In this document: in pieces, positions 48,811 to 57,840 of the stretch
How positions within the stretch are numbered: the stretch's first letter is position 1
How the letters are laid out: every line of letters begins with the position of its first letter
Source of the DNA: Adlercreutzia agrestimuris
Lineage (GTDB): Bacteria; Actinomycetota; Coriobacteriia; Coriobacteriales; Eggerthellaceae
DNA: 64,000 nt
Direction: 5' to 3'
Assembly: GCF_943193125.1 (NCBI RefSeq)
Contig: NZ_CALPCX010000001.1
Location: 620,001-684,000, forward strand
Notes under the pieces: generated by a model
Database searches by the model: none
The model's input: the letters and a program-made list of their open reading frames with translations, nothing else
What the model was told of the DNA's origin: nothing
Position numbers and translations under genes: made by a program

Positions 48811-49766
48811 CAAAGCGGTTTTCCATCTTAGGGGACTCCATAAGCACGTTTGAGGATATAACTCCGCGTGGTTGGCGTGTATATTACGCTGGCGAACAAA
48901 GAGAAAAAACGGGCGTTCGTGATGTGGAAGACACCTGGTGGATGCGCGTGATTGAGCATTTTGATGGTGAGCTTTTGGCGAACGCTGCGTACTCGGGAAG
49001 TCTTGTTGAGGGTGCAGGGTTTCCTGCGGCATCAAGCACGCAGCGCGTAAGTGCATTAGGCGGGCTTAGGCGAGGTGGTCGAGGCAGTGTCTCGACGCTG
49101 CAGAACCCCGATGTTGTGATGGTCTTTATTGGTGTCAACGATTATGGTTGGGGCGGTGCGCATGAGCAGGCGAAGGCGCACGGAAATGCCTTGCCGGCAA
49201 TTGAACAAGTGCGCTGTAAAGAGAGCGCTGGGTTTCCTGGGGCAATTGATGACCAGACGCTGGTGCGTTTTGCAGAGGCCTATCAAAGCATGCTTGATAA
49301 AATTCGCCATGAGTTTCCGTCAGCTGAGGTGTGGTGCGTGACACTTGTGCCAGGACGGGTGCGCGGCGAGGCAACTTCTACGTTTACGTATAATTTGCGC
49401 GGCGTTGATATTGATGCATACAACGAGGCAATTCGCCAGGCTGCACGCCAAACGGGTTGCAAGATTGCCGACATTGCGTCGTTTGGGCTTGAGTATGAAG
49501 CGTCGGATGGAACACACCCAACAGCGTTAGGGATGCGGCAAATTGCATCTATGGTTGTTGCCGCAATGACAGGCGCCGAGGCTCATGATGACCCTGGTGA
49601 GTGGTCTTTGCCGCTTTCGCCAACCGATGCGTGGGAGGCGCGCCGTCCTTGTAATGGCGGTGTGTGTGTAAACTGCGACCAAGCAGTGGCAACCGCAAAC
49701 CCCTGGTATCTGGTTTGTGGCGGGCAAATTCGCTGTTCGCACGCAGAATTTAGCCCCTTTCTATGA
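48807..49766 (+). CDS. SGNH/GDSL-type hydrolase
   Basis: The GTG at 48807 overlaps the LuxR stop (GTGA). The 319 residues begin KRFSILGDSISTFEDI, with the nucleophile Ser in block I, then NAAYSGSLVEGAG (block II Gly), VMVFIGVNDYGWGG (block III Asn) and DGTHPTALGMRQIA with the Asp/His pair (block V). It is a cytoplasmic esterase or lipase-like hydrolase because no signal peptide is present. The C-terminal ~50 residues contain CNGGVCVNCD and VCGGQIRC, a Cys cluster that could form a small zinc ribbon, an unusual addition to the fold. Overlap with the LuxR regulator suggests a shared stimulus or a feedback role. Confidence 0.85.
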   Translation: MTKRFSILGDSISTFEDITPRGWRVYYAGEQREKTGVRDVEDTWWMRVIEHFDGELLANAAYSGSLVEGAGFPAASSTQRVSALGGLRRGGRGSVSTLQNPDVVMVFIGVNDYGWGGAHEQAKAHGNALPAIEQVRCKESAGFPGAIDDQTLVRFAEAYQSMLDKIRHEFPSAEVWCVTLVPGRVRGEATSTFTYNLRGVDIDAYNEAIRQAARQTGCKIADIASFGLEYEASDGTHPTALGMRQIASMVVAAMTGAEAHDDPGEWSLPLSPTDAWEARRPCNGGVCVNCDQAVATANPWYLVCGGQIRCSHAEFSPFL

Positions 49767-49912
49767 TAGATTTTCTCAGAGAGATTTCCTTGTAACAACT
49801 GAATAGGCAAGATGTGCATGCTGTGCATTCAAGTTGTTTGTGTATTGGATAGCCTGCTTGTTTTGACGGGGTCAAGATATGTGGGGGATAAGTGGGATTT
49901 GAAGGAGATGAA

Positions 49913-51163
49913 ATGAGCAGTTCTTTGGGCGAGAAATTCAAGAATATCGGCCCGGGCGCATTGGTTGCCGCAGGCTTTATCGGACCGGGCACGGTAACGA
50001 CCTGCACGGTTTCTGGTGCAAGCTATGGCTATACGCTTTTGTGGTGCTTGCTGTTTGCCACCGTGGCCACCATCATTTTTCAGGAGATGGCTTCTCGTGT
50101 GGGCATTGTGACACAGAAGGGCTTAGGCGAGAACATTCGCGATCGTATTTCTAATCCAGCACTGAAGTGGATTGCTATCGTTATTGTTATCGTGGCCATT
50201 TTTGTCGGTAATATCGCCTATGAAACAGGCAATATTACGGGCGGTATTTTAGGTATTCAGGCTATTTCTGCTGAAGCTCCGCTTATTCCGATTGTTGTGG
50301 TAATTGGTATTTTGGCATTTGCGGCAATGTGGGTTGGATCCTATAAAGTTGTCGAAAAGGTGCTGACTGGCATTGTGGTATTCATGGGCTTGGTATTTTT
50401 GGTGACAGCATTTGCCTCTGCTCCAGATTGGGGTGCAGTTGCTGTTGGCATGTTTACACCGACGCTTCCGCAAGAGGGCGGTCAGGGTATTTTGACTGCT
50501 GTTGGTTTGATTGGTACGACTATTGTTCCTTACAACCTGTTTTTGCATGCATCAGGTTCGGCAGAGCGCTTTAAAGATCCCGATCAGGTTTCTGACGCAC
50601 GCTTCGACACCATTTTGAGTATTGGTCTTGGTGGCATTATCTCAATGGCCATTCTGATCTGCGCTGCGGCAAATATTTATGGAACTGGCATTGAGGTGAC
50701 CAACGGCAAAGATATGGCAGTAGCGTTAACCCCGGTTCTGGGCTCATGGGCAACGTGGCTGATTGGCTTGGGCTTGCTGGCTGCTGGTTTTTCAAGTGCA
50801 ATCACGGCATCATTCTCGGCGGCTTATGCGGTTAATGGTGTTATGGGTTGGCAGAAGTCGCTCAAGGATGTGCAGTTCAAGGTCATCTGGATTATCGTTT
50901 TGGTAGCTGGTTGCACCATGGCAATCCTGCTGGGCAAGAGTCCGACCGAGCTAATCTTGGTTGCTCAAGCAGCAAACGCAATTCTGCTTCCTATCATGGC
51001 ATTTTTCGTGCTGTACTGCGCAAATGGCAAGGATTTGGGCAAGTGGCGCAATCATGTATTCGCAAATGTTGCGGGCGTTGTGATTATCGTGATCACGCTC
51101 TTTATGTGTTACCGCAACATGTCGAGCTTCTTGAGCTCGCTCCAGACACTCATTGGTGGCTAA
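49913..51163 (+). CDS. SLC11/NRAMP-family transporter with NRMT-type metal site
   Basis: The ATG at 49913 follows AAGGAG. The 416 residues have eleven or so spans of the LeuT fold. Classical NRAMP transporters carry DPGN in span 1 and MPH in span 6; here span 1 reads GFIGPGTVTT and span 6 reads TTIVPYNLFLHAS. The Asp, Asn, Met and His ligands are thus replaced. This pattern matches the NRAMP-related magnesium transporters (NRMT) first characterised in Eggerthella lenta, rather than Mn/Fe importers. I predict Mg2+ (and perhaps Mn2+) uptake. No regulator or Mg riboswitch is visible upstream; the preceding 146 bases hold no gene. Confidence 0.85.
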   Translation: MSSSLGEKFKNIGPGALVAAGFIGPGTVTTCTVSGASYGYTLLWCLLFATVATIIFQEMASRVGIVTQKGLGENIRDRISNPALKWIAIVIVIVAIFVGNIAYETGNITGGILGIQAISAEAPLIPIVVVIGILAFAAMWVGSYKVVEKVLTGIVVFMGLVFLVTAFASAPDWGAVAVGMFTPTLPQEGGQGILTAVGLIGTTIVPYNLFLHASGSAERFKDPDQVSDARFDTILSIGLGGIISMAILICAAANIYGTGIEVTNGKDMAVALTPVLGSWATWLIGLGLLAAGFSSAITASFSAAYAVNGVMGWQKSLKDVQFKVIWIIVLVAGCTMAILLGKSPTELILVAQAANAILLPIMAFFVLYCANGKDLGKWRNHVFANVAGVVIIVITLFMCYRNMSSFLSSLQTLIGG

Positions 51164-51256
51164 GGAGTTTGCCCAGGCTGTATAGTTGCTGGTCGCGCAT
51201 GTAAGCAAGGCGATTAGCAACTGAGCTTGGCGCTTTTTGTGGCGTGTTGGGTGTGT

Positions 51257-51288
51257 GAGGCGTTGACTATAGTCAACGCCTCTTTTTT
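51257..51288 (+). terminator. Terminator of the transporter gene
   Basis: A perfect 13-base palindromic stem (51257-51282) is followed by TTTTTT (51283-51288). It lies about 95 bases after the stop. Confidence 0.9.
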
Positions 51289-51392
51289 ATGTCGCATGTG
51301 GCAATAGCGGACAAGGGATGTACGTATCCGTGTCAACACAGCTGTGCATGTATCCGCAACGTAACTCTTGTCGGGATAAACCGTGAGTGTCG

Positions 51393-51453
51393 TTGACATC
51401 ATAATTGCTGGTACTACAATCAGGTATTAGCACTCAAGCATTGAGACTGCTAA
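51393..51453 (+). promoter_or_regulatory. σA promoter with CIRCE operator for htpG
   Basis: TTGACA (51393-51398), a 16-base spacer and TACAAT (51415-51420) make a strong promoter. Six bases later, TTAGCACTC-N9-GACTGCTAA (51427-51453) matches the CIRCE consensus except one base in the right arm. HrcA should bind here and block transcription until heat shock. The htpG leader is then about 110 bases. Nothing else is coded between 51164 and 51537. Confidence 0.9.
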
Positions 51454-51537
51454 TGCGCGTATAAGAGCCCGCAAGATGGCGAGCGCGCGTTGCAGTCAAG
51501 GACGAAATCATGTGACGAAATTTCGGAAGGACGCCTT

Positions 51538-53493
51538 ATGAAGAAGTTCAAGACCGAGAGCAAAAAGTTGCTCGATTTGATGATCAACTCCATTTATACC
51601 AATCGTGAGATTTTCTTGCGCGAACTTATTTCTAATGCCTCAGATGCAGTGGACAAACTCTATTTTGCAAGTTTGACCGATTCCGACATTCAACTGAATC
51701 GTGCAGATTTGCGTATTGTTGTTTCAGCTGATGAAGACGAGCGAACTGTGACGGTATCAGACAATGGTATTGGCATGACGAAAGAGCAGCTCGACACAAA
51801 TTTGGGTACTATAGCGCACTCGGATAGCTTGGCATTCAAGACAGAGAACGCTGATCAGCAGGGCGAGGATGTGGATATCATCGGTCAGTTTGGCGTGGGC
51901 TTTTACTCTGCGTTTATGGTGGCGAAGCGTGTACGTGTTGTGTCGCGCGCGTATGGCAGCGATGAAGCGTGGGCGTGGGAGAGTGATGGTGTTGATGGGT
52001 ATACGGTAAGCCCAGCCGAGCGCTCTGAGCATGGCACTGATGTCATCTTGACGTTGAAGGACAACACCGATGAAGAAAACTACGATGAGTTTGCAACGGA
52101 GTTTGGACTGCGCAGCCTGATCAAGCGCTACAGCAATTACGTTCGCTATCCCATCATGATGGAGGTCACCAAGACGCGCGAAGTGGAGAGTCAGCCGCAT
52201 GCAGATGGCGAAGCCGCAGACGGTGAAGACGCAGATGGTGAAGGCGCGCAGCAGGAGCCTCAATACGAAACCTATCAGGAGCTGGAGACCATAAACTCGA
52301 TGATTCCGATTTGGAAGCGTCGCGGCTCAGATGTAAGCCAAGAGGAATACAATGAGTTTTACAAGACCGATTTCCATGATTTTGCTGATCCAACGTGCAC
52401 GTTTAGTATTCACGCAGAAGGCGCGCTCAACTATGATGCGCTGTTGTTTGTCCCAAGCAGAACTCCCTATGACCTGTATAGCAAAGATTACAAAAAGGGT
52501 CTGGCGCTCTACAGCTCAAACGTTCTCATCATGGAAAAGTGCGAAGAGCTCCTGCCGGATTACTACAATTTCGTACGTGGCGTGGTGGACAGCCAGGACT
52601 TATCGCTCAATATTTCGCGCGAAACACTACAGCACAATGCACAGCTTCGAGCCATTGCAAAGCGCATTGAGAAAAAGATTACTGCTGAGCTTAAAAAGCT
52701 TCTGGAGAACGACAGAGAAGCTTACGAACAGTTTTTTGAAAACTTTGGACGCGGCTTAGAATTTGGAATCTATAACAGCTATGGCATCTTGAAGAATGAG
52801 CTGGCGGATCTTTTGCTCTTCTATTCTGCTAGACAGGAGAAGCTCATTACGTTGTCTGAGTATGTTGAAGCCATGAGCGCAGATCAGAAGCCAATTTATT
52901 ATGCAACGGGTGAAAGTGTTGCACGCCTTGAGAAGCTTCCGGTGGTGCAAGCGGTGCTTAACAAGGGCTACGACGTGCTTCTGTGCACAAAAGACGTAGA
53001 TGAATTCTGCTTCCAATCTATGATGAGCTATGGCGAAGATGATGCAGCTCATGAGCTCCAAAATGTTGCGAGTGGAAATTTGGATCTGTCCACTGACGAA
53101 GAAAAACAGGAAGCAGAAGCTCTTGCAAAAGACAATGAAGCACTCTTCGAGGTGATGAAGGATGCGCTCGGAGATGCTGTATCAAAAGTAACGGTTACAT
53201 CGCGAGCCACTGATGCGCCAGCATTTGTCACGGCAGCAGGCCCTGTTTCGCTTGAGATGGAGCGCATATTGTCGCAAATGCCTGATGGCGAAGGCATTAA
53301 GAGCGAGCGCGTCTTGGAGCTCAACGCAAAGCATCCAGTATTTGAGGTGCTGCGCCAAGCGCAGGCTGAGGGTGATGCGGCAAAGGTTCGTTTGTATGCC
53401 GACATTTTGTACAACCAAGCATTGCTGATGGAAGGCATGCCCATTGAAGATCCCGTTGCATACGCGAACGCGGTTACTCAGCTGATGGCATAG
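51538..53493 (+). CDS. htpG: Hsp90-family chaperone HtpG
   Basis: The ATG at 51538 follows GGAAGGACG; an in-frame ATG 48 bases upstream is inside the leader. The 651 residues have the N-terminal GHKL ATPase (NREIFLRELISNASDAVDKL, VSDNGIGMTKEQL, NLGTIAHSDS, IGQFGVGFYSAFMVA), the middle domain with the catalytic Arg loop (LPDYYNFVRGVVDSQDLSLNISRETLQ) and a C-terminal dimer domain. An acidic Ala/Asp/Glu/Gly insert (around 230-246) between the N and middle domains is longer than usual, resembling the charged linker of eukaryotic Hsp90. The CIRCE operator upstream indicates HrcA control. Confidence 0.97.
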   Translation: MKKFKTESKKLLDLMINSIYTNREIFLRELISNASDAVDKLYFASLTDSDIQLNRADLRIVVSADEDERTVTVSDNGIGMTKEQLDTNLGTIAHSDSLAFKTENADQQGEDVDIIGQFGVGFYSAFMVAKRVRVVSRAYGSDEAWAWESDGVDGYTVSPAERSEHGTDVILTLKDNTDEENYDEFATEFGLRSLIKRYSNYVRYPIMMEVTKTREVESQPHADGEAADGEDADGEGAQQEPQYETYQELETINSMIPIWKRRGSDVSQEEYNEFYKTDFHDFADPTCTFSIHAEGALNYDALLFVPSRTPYDLYSKDYKKGLALYSSNVLIMEKCEELLPDYYNFVRGVVDSQDLSLNISRETLQHNAQLRAIAKRIEKKITAELKKLLENDREAYEQFFENFGRGLEFGIYNSYGILKNELADLLLFYSARQEKLITLSEYVEAMSADQKPIYYATGESVARLEKLPVVQAVLNKGYDVLLCTKDVDEFCFQSMMSYGEDDAAHELQNVASGNLDLSTDEEKQEAEALAKDNEALFEVMKDALGDAVSKVTVTSRATDAPAFVTAAGPVSLEMERILSQMPDGEGIKSERVLELNAKHPVFEVLRQAQAEGDAAKVRLYADILYNQALLMEGMPIEDPVAYANAVTQLMA

Positions 53494-53746
53494 AACTATC
53501 AAGATGCCGTTCGGCAGATTTGATAGCATCAGGTATCTGCAACTAATTGATATACTAGCCTTGCTATAAACAACTTTATAAAGAACTGCAAACGACACAT
53601 GTGGCGCCTGGTAGCGCGTAAATCTGATCACGGTACAGAACACAAATTCTGTCCTGATATGGTTTTCGCTCTATCGGGCGCTTTTGCGTGCTGTGCTTGA
53701 TGAGCTGCAATATCGCTACCTGCGTGACTACGAGAAGGAGGAAGTT

Positions 53747-55648
53747 GTGGCTACCAAAAAGCCTGCAGCAATATTGTTTGTTGCTGCGTTTGCGGCATTT
53801 CTTGCAACGTTTAATGAAACATTTCTTAACGTTGGATTTGCACCGATTATGGAAAGCCTCTCGGTGGATGTATCTACGGTTCAGTGGCTTGCCACTGCTT
53901 ATATGCTCGGCGCTGCAGTGATGGTGCCTGTTTCGGCATTTGCGTACAGATCGTTTTCTACCAGGCGTTTGTTTTGTGCAACGGCAGCATTGTTGGTGAT
54001 TGGTTCAATCATCGGCGGCGTTGCTACAAACTTCATTGTTTTGTTAGTAGGGCGAATTATCCAAGCGCTTGGTACGGGCATGTTAATTCCGATTGGTATG
54101 AATATTACGCTCGAGATTGCACCGCGCGAGAAATTGGGCACCTATATGGGAATAATGGGTGCCATGACAACGCTTGGACCATCGTCAAGCGTAATCTTAG
54201 CGGGCGCCATTTTGGCTGTCGCAGACTGGCATATGTTGCTCTGGGTATTTGCGGGATTGTCGATGTTGTGCCTTTTGGCGGGGGCGGTTATTCTGCGTGA
54301 TATCGCAAAACTTACCCACCCACGCTTGGATGCGGTATCGGTAGGCCTTATTAGTATTGCGCTTATCGGTATTCTTTATGGCATCTCTACGATATTGAGC
54401 GGAAGTATTGTTGGAGCACTTATTGCTTTGGTGGTGGGCGTAGTTGCGCTCATTGTTTTCGTACGAAGGCAAAACACACTTGCTGAACCATTAATCGATT
54501 TGCGCCCTTTGCGCATTCCCGTATTTGCAGTTGGTGTGACGGTTAACATGCTGTCGCTTGTGACCATATTTGCAATGAATATCATTGTGCCAACATTTAT
54601 GCAATCAGTACTTGGCACCCCACCTTTGGTGGCCTCACTGACGCTCTTTCCGGCAATTCTTTGTTCTTGCATTGCTTCGCCCTTGGCTGGTCGCATATAT
54701 GACAGACACGGAGTTGCACTGCTTTTACCCGTGGGTTTTGCATGTATTGCAATCTTTTCTGTGCTCACAGCGTTTTTCATTGCCACCGCATCTCCTGTAT
54801 TGTTGGCTGTGATTTATATCCCGGTGATCTGCGGTTCTGCGCTTATTATCGGTCCGGTGCAAAGCTTTGCGCTTTCGCGTTTGGCGCCAGAAATGAATCC
54901 TCATGGCGTTACGGTCATGTCTACCGGTTTTCAGATTGCGGGTTGTTTTGGCTCGTCGGTATTTACCGCAGTATATGCGGCAGTAGGAGCAAGCGCATGC
55001 GCTGCCGGTGCTCCTGCTGCACAAGCAGCAGCCAGCGGCATGCTCTGGTCAGGCATTTTGGTTGGCGTGTTTGGGCTGATCGGATTTTGTTTGGCGCTTT
55101 GGTTGGGCAGCGTATCGAAGCGCACTCCCATTGAAACGGGTGCTGTCAATGCTAACGACGCTACGGTTGGAGCAGAGAGTGCACTGAAAGCAAGCGGAAC
55201 GCTTGCGCAGTTCATGAAAACCGATGTGTATACCATCAACGAGCATGCAACTGTTCTTGACGCGTTGCGTTTGTTTAGCCAGAAGGGGATTTCAGGCGTA
55301 CCTGTGGTAGATAATGCCACGCGCGTTGTCGGCTTCATCTCTGATGGTGATATCATGCGACTCTTAGCAGATCAAGTACCGGCGTTTAAAACAGCTTGGT
55401 CAATGATAGTTGAGCAAGGCAATGAAGATTTTGATAAAACACTGCGAGAAACTATGGGTACTACTGTGGGCGAAGTGGCCACTAAAAAAGTAGTGGCCGT
55501 AAATATTTCCGATGATATTGGCATGATTGCACGTGTTTTGGTTGAACATCATCTTCGGAAGGTTCCCGTTTTAGACCAGGGTTGCATGGTAGGTATTGTT
55601 AATAGATCAAATATTACTCACTATGCTATTGAACAGTATAGTGAGTAA
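53747..55648 (+). CDS. DHA2-type MFS transporter fused to a pair of CBS domains
   Basis: The start is a GTG at 53747, five bases after AAGGAGG. Residues 1-475 form a 14-span drug-exporter-type MFS protein (FLATFNETFLNVGFAPIMESL, STVQWLATAYMLGAAVMVP, LVGRIIQALGTGMLIPI). After a short linker, residues about 505-633 hold two CBS motifs: AQFMKTDVYTINEHATVLDALRLFSQKGISGVPVVD with GFISDGDIMRLL, and VGEVATKKVVAVNISDDIGMIARVLVEHHLRKVPVLD with GIVNRSNI. CBS pairs bind adenine nucleotides and gate other transporters (for example ClC or OpuA), but they are unusual on MFS drug exporters. Activity may depend on cell energy state. No frameshift joins the two parts. Confidence 0.9.
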   Translation: MATKKPAAILFVAAFAAFLATFNETFLNVGFAPIMESLSVDVSTVQWLATAYMLGAAVMVPVSAFAYRSFSTRRLFCATAALLVIGSIIGGVATNFIVLLVGRIIQALGTGMLIPIGMNITLEIAPREKLGTYMGIMGAMTTLGPSSSVILAGAILAVADWHMLLWVFAGLSMLCLLAGAVILRDIAKLTHPRLDAVSVGLISIALIGILYGISTILSGSIVGALIALVVGVVALIVFVRRQNTLAEPLIDLRPLRIPVFAVGVTVNMLSLVTIFAMNIIVPTFMQSVLGTPPLVASLTLFPAILCSCIASPLAGRIYDRHGVALLLPVGFACIAIFSVLTAFFIATASPVLLAVIYIPVICGSALIIGPVQSFALSRLAPEMNPHGVTVMSTGFQIAGCFGSSVFTAVYAAVGASACAAGAPAAQAAASGMLWSGILVGVFGLIGFCLALWLGSVSKRTPIETGAVNANDATVGAESALKASGTLAQFMKTDVYTINEHATVLDALRLFSQKGISGVPVVDNATRVVGFISDGDIMRLLADQVPAFKTAWSMIVEQGNEDFDKTLRETMGTTVGEVATKKVVAVNISDDIGMIARVLVEHHLRKVPVLDQGCMVGIVNRSNITHYAIEQYSE

Positions 55649-55650
55649 TA
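55612..55650. repeat. Perfect 13-bp hairpin across the stop codon of the MFS-CBS gene
   Basis: 55612-55624 pairs perfectly with 55638-55650 around a 13-base loop. The right arm includes the TAA stop. No T-run follows, but it lies between convergent genes and could protect the 3' end or limit read-through on both strands. Confidence 0.7.
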
Positions 55651-55657
55651 CGGCGAA

Positions 55658-56650
55658 CTAGATGACGAATTCTCCCTGATCAATAATGAGCTCATCATCT
55701 AAATAGAGCGTGGGCTTGAGGATGATTCCGTCGTAATGGCAATCTGCTTTGGTAACGCCTCCAAATGAGGTATTAGTCCCAAAGGCAATATGAACTGTGC
55801 CATAGAGTTTTTCGTCTTCCAAGATAATGCCGCACAAAAGGGCGCGCTCGTTGGTGCCAATGCCCAGCTCGGCAATAGTTGCATTTTCGGGGCGTCTAAA
55901 AAGGACTTCAAGCTGGTCGGCGTAAAGGCCGTTTTCGTCTTCGCCTTCTACGTTGACCAGCTGCCCTGATTCAAGTGTCACCGTCATCGGTGCGGTAAGT
56001 TTTCCAATTCCAACCATGGAACCATCTATGATCATGGTGCCGTTTGCAGCTGTTTCAAGAGGAGCAATATAGGCTTCACCTGACGGGAAGTTGCCGCAGG
56101 CTCCTGGCGTGCGATATACGCCTGGACTAGGTACGCCAGGGCGACCCGAAAGATCTAACGTAAGCACATGTCCGTCTTTTTCGATGCGGGCGGTTTGTGC
56201 GGCATCAAGCCGTTGCGTGAGATTGAGCGTGCGTTGCTCTACTTCAGCATAGTTTGCGCAGGCTGCACCGTCGCGCAGCATATCCAAGGTGATCCCCGGC
56301 ATGGTTACTACGCGCGTGCCTTGAGCGGCTGCATTGATGCGTGCGCTGGTGTGCGTGAGTGATTTTTGGGTGGCACAGAGGGCGACATCCGCCGCAGCCA
56401 TGGCGGCTGCAACCGGTTGCGGTGGCTCTTCGCCATTAATCTTTCCTTCTGGCATGACGACAAGCAGCACGGTCCAATTGCGTTGGGCGGCAACAGCCTC
56501 AGCGGCTTCATAGAAAAGCCGACCAATAGGACGTGTGGGTTCGTCAGTGACAATGAGCAGTGTTTCGCCTGGTTGCAATGAAAGATTGGTCTCAACAATG
56601 GAGAGCGCACGGGCGAAGAGGTCTGTTTCAAGTATTGGTTCAGTGTTCAT
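55658..56650 (-). CDS. M29-type aminopeptidase-like protein
   Basis: AGAGGAACC precedes the ATG at 56650. The 330 residues resemble thermophilic metalloaminopeptidases of family M29 (AmpS/AmpT): ALSIVETNLSLQPGETLLIVTDEPTRPIG at the start, PGITLDMLRDG, a central NFPSGEAYIAPLE, and the C-terminal IAELGIGTNERA, YGTVHIAFGTNTSFGG and ADCHYDGIILKPTLY blocks that bear the Glu/His/Asp metal ligands. Many members in anaerobes occur in small catabolic clusters with DUF1177 and hydantoinase-type genes and may not be true peptidases. It follows the DUF1177-like gene by eight bases on the same strand. Confidence 0.75.
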   Translation of the reverse strand: MNTEPILETDLFARALSIVETNLSLQPGETLLIVTDEPTRPIGRLFYEAAEAVAAQRNWTVLLVVMPEGKINGEEPPQPVAAAMAAADVALCATQKSLTHTSARINAAAQGTRVVTMPGITLDMLRDGAACANYAEVEQRTLNLTQRLDAAQTARIEKDGHVLTLDLSGRPGVPSPGVYRTPGACGNFPSGEAYIAPLETAANGTMIIDGSMVGIGKLTAPMTVTLESGQLVNVEGEDENGLYADQLEVLFRRPENATIAELGIGTNERALLCGIILEDEKLYGTVHIAFGTNTSFGGVTKADCHYDGIILKPTLYLDDELIIDQGEFVI

Positions 56651-56658
56651 TGGTTCCT

Positions 56659-57642
56659 CTATGCATTGGGGTTGTCAGCTGGCAAGTCTCCCATGGTTTG
56701 CAGCTTTGCCATGGAGCCGTAGCGTGCGTGGAACAATTCAAGTTCGGCCGGATCGAAGAACGAGCACTTGCCTTCGCCAAAGGCTTTTGCCACCTCAATC
56801 ATGAATGCGCCAGCTTCATCCAGGTCAGTTAAGTGTGTGGCACCCGTAGCGCAGCCGGGAACTGCGGTTTCGGTTGTGACAGCAACGCCGACAACCGGGG
56901 CATCGGTTGCTGTAGCCGGTTGCAAAATGGAGTTGAGATGGTACAGGCCGTTGCCATAAGGCGTGATGTCAGCCATAGAGAGCGGATAGGTGCGCGCACG
57001 ACGACCGCTTGCAATTTCAGCAAGTGTTACAAGATCTTCGCTTACGCGCATAATGACGCCTTGTACAACGGTAGGCGAAATCATGAATCCGCGTTCATTC
57101 ATGATGCGATTGCCTTTTGTGGTGTCAATGGAAAGCACTGCATCAAGTGGCCATGCGCCAGCTTGTTGAGCTCCCGCTCCAACCTCTTCGCGGTTGACTT
57201 CCGCCATGGAAACAGGTGATCCCATGAATGCGACGGGTTCATGGGGAAAAGTTGGCGCATGCGGGCAGATATGCGTTGAGATAAAGACGTCACCAGGTAA
57301 AACGTCGCCGCGTGCATGCATGGAGACAAGCTTTGCTGCACATGCAAGTGCGGTGAGGGCGCCATCGCCGTCGGAGACAAAGCCGATGCGCTCAGGACGT
57401 GCACCCAAGCCGCCCAGTCTGCCAAGAAGACCAATGGTGGGAGCGTTGCCGCCTGATGAGCGACCCTGTGAACCGGGGATGCGAACGCGCACCATGTCGG
57501 TTGAGCCTTTAACACCGGTAAGCGTGTAGGTTTCAACGTCGCAATCAGGATCAAGAGCGCGTAGATAATCAACGGCAGTTTGGCCGCTGGCAGAAGGCGA
57601 ATCGAGCAAATCGTAGAGTTCAATCAGTTGTTTTAGGATCAT
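56659..57642 (-). CDS. DUF1177-like protein
   Basis: The ATG at 57642 follows CACGAGGTAGAC; the longer upstream in-frame extension has no ribosome site and a hydrophobic, unlikely sequence. The 327 residues include KQLIELYDLLDSPSASG at the start, IGFVSDGDGALTALACAAKL, VFISTHICPHAPTFPHEPVAFMGSPV and ALSIDTTKGNRIM, all typical of DUF1177. The His/Asp-rich middle suggests a metal site. No function is established. It is cotranscribed with the M29-like protein gene, and both lie beside a LuxR regulator and a reductase, so they may share a substrate. Confidence 0.65.
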   Translation of the reverse strand: MILKQLIELYDLLDSPSASGQTAVDYLRALDPDCDVETYTLTGVKGSTDMVRVRIPGSQGRSSGGNAPTIGLLGRLGGLGARPERIGFVSDGDGALTALACAAKLVSMHARGDVLPGDVFISTHICPHAPTFPHEPVAFMGSPVSMAEVNREEVGAGAQQAGAWPLDAVLSIDTTKGNRIMNERGFMISPTVVQGVIMRVSEDLVTLAEIASGRRARTYPLSMADITPYGNGLYHLNSILQPATATDAPVVGVAVTTETAVPGCATGATHLTDLDEAGAFMIEVAKAFGEGKCSFFDPAELELFHARYGSMAKLQTMGDLPADNPNA

Positions 57643-57840
57643 GTCTACCTCGTGTTTCTCTAGGCAAGAATGTATGAGTAGGGTATATGTAAACTTACTT
57701 AAATCCACTATAAGTAGCAGCGCAATTGTAGCATTGACCACGGCTCTTATGAGGCGAAAGGCATGAGGATAGAGGTCATGTTATAGATCGTCGGGCGACG
57801 GTTTTTTTAAGTTGTATTGAATAATCAAAGATATGTGTTG

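Noticed and set aside
57788..57808. Plus-strand terminator CGTCG/CGACG with T-run
   Set aside because: The stem is only five pairs and no plus-strand gene lies upstream; it is probably chance.
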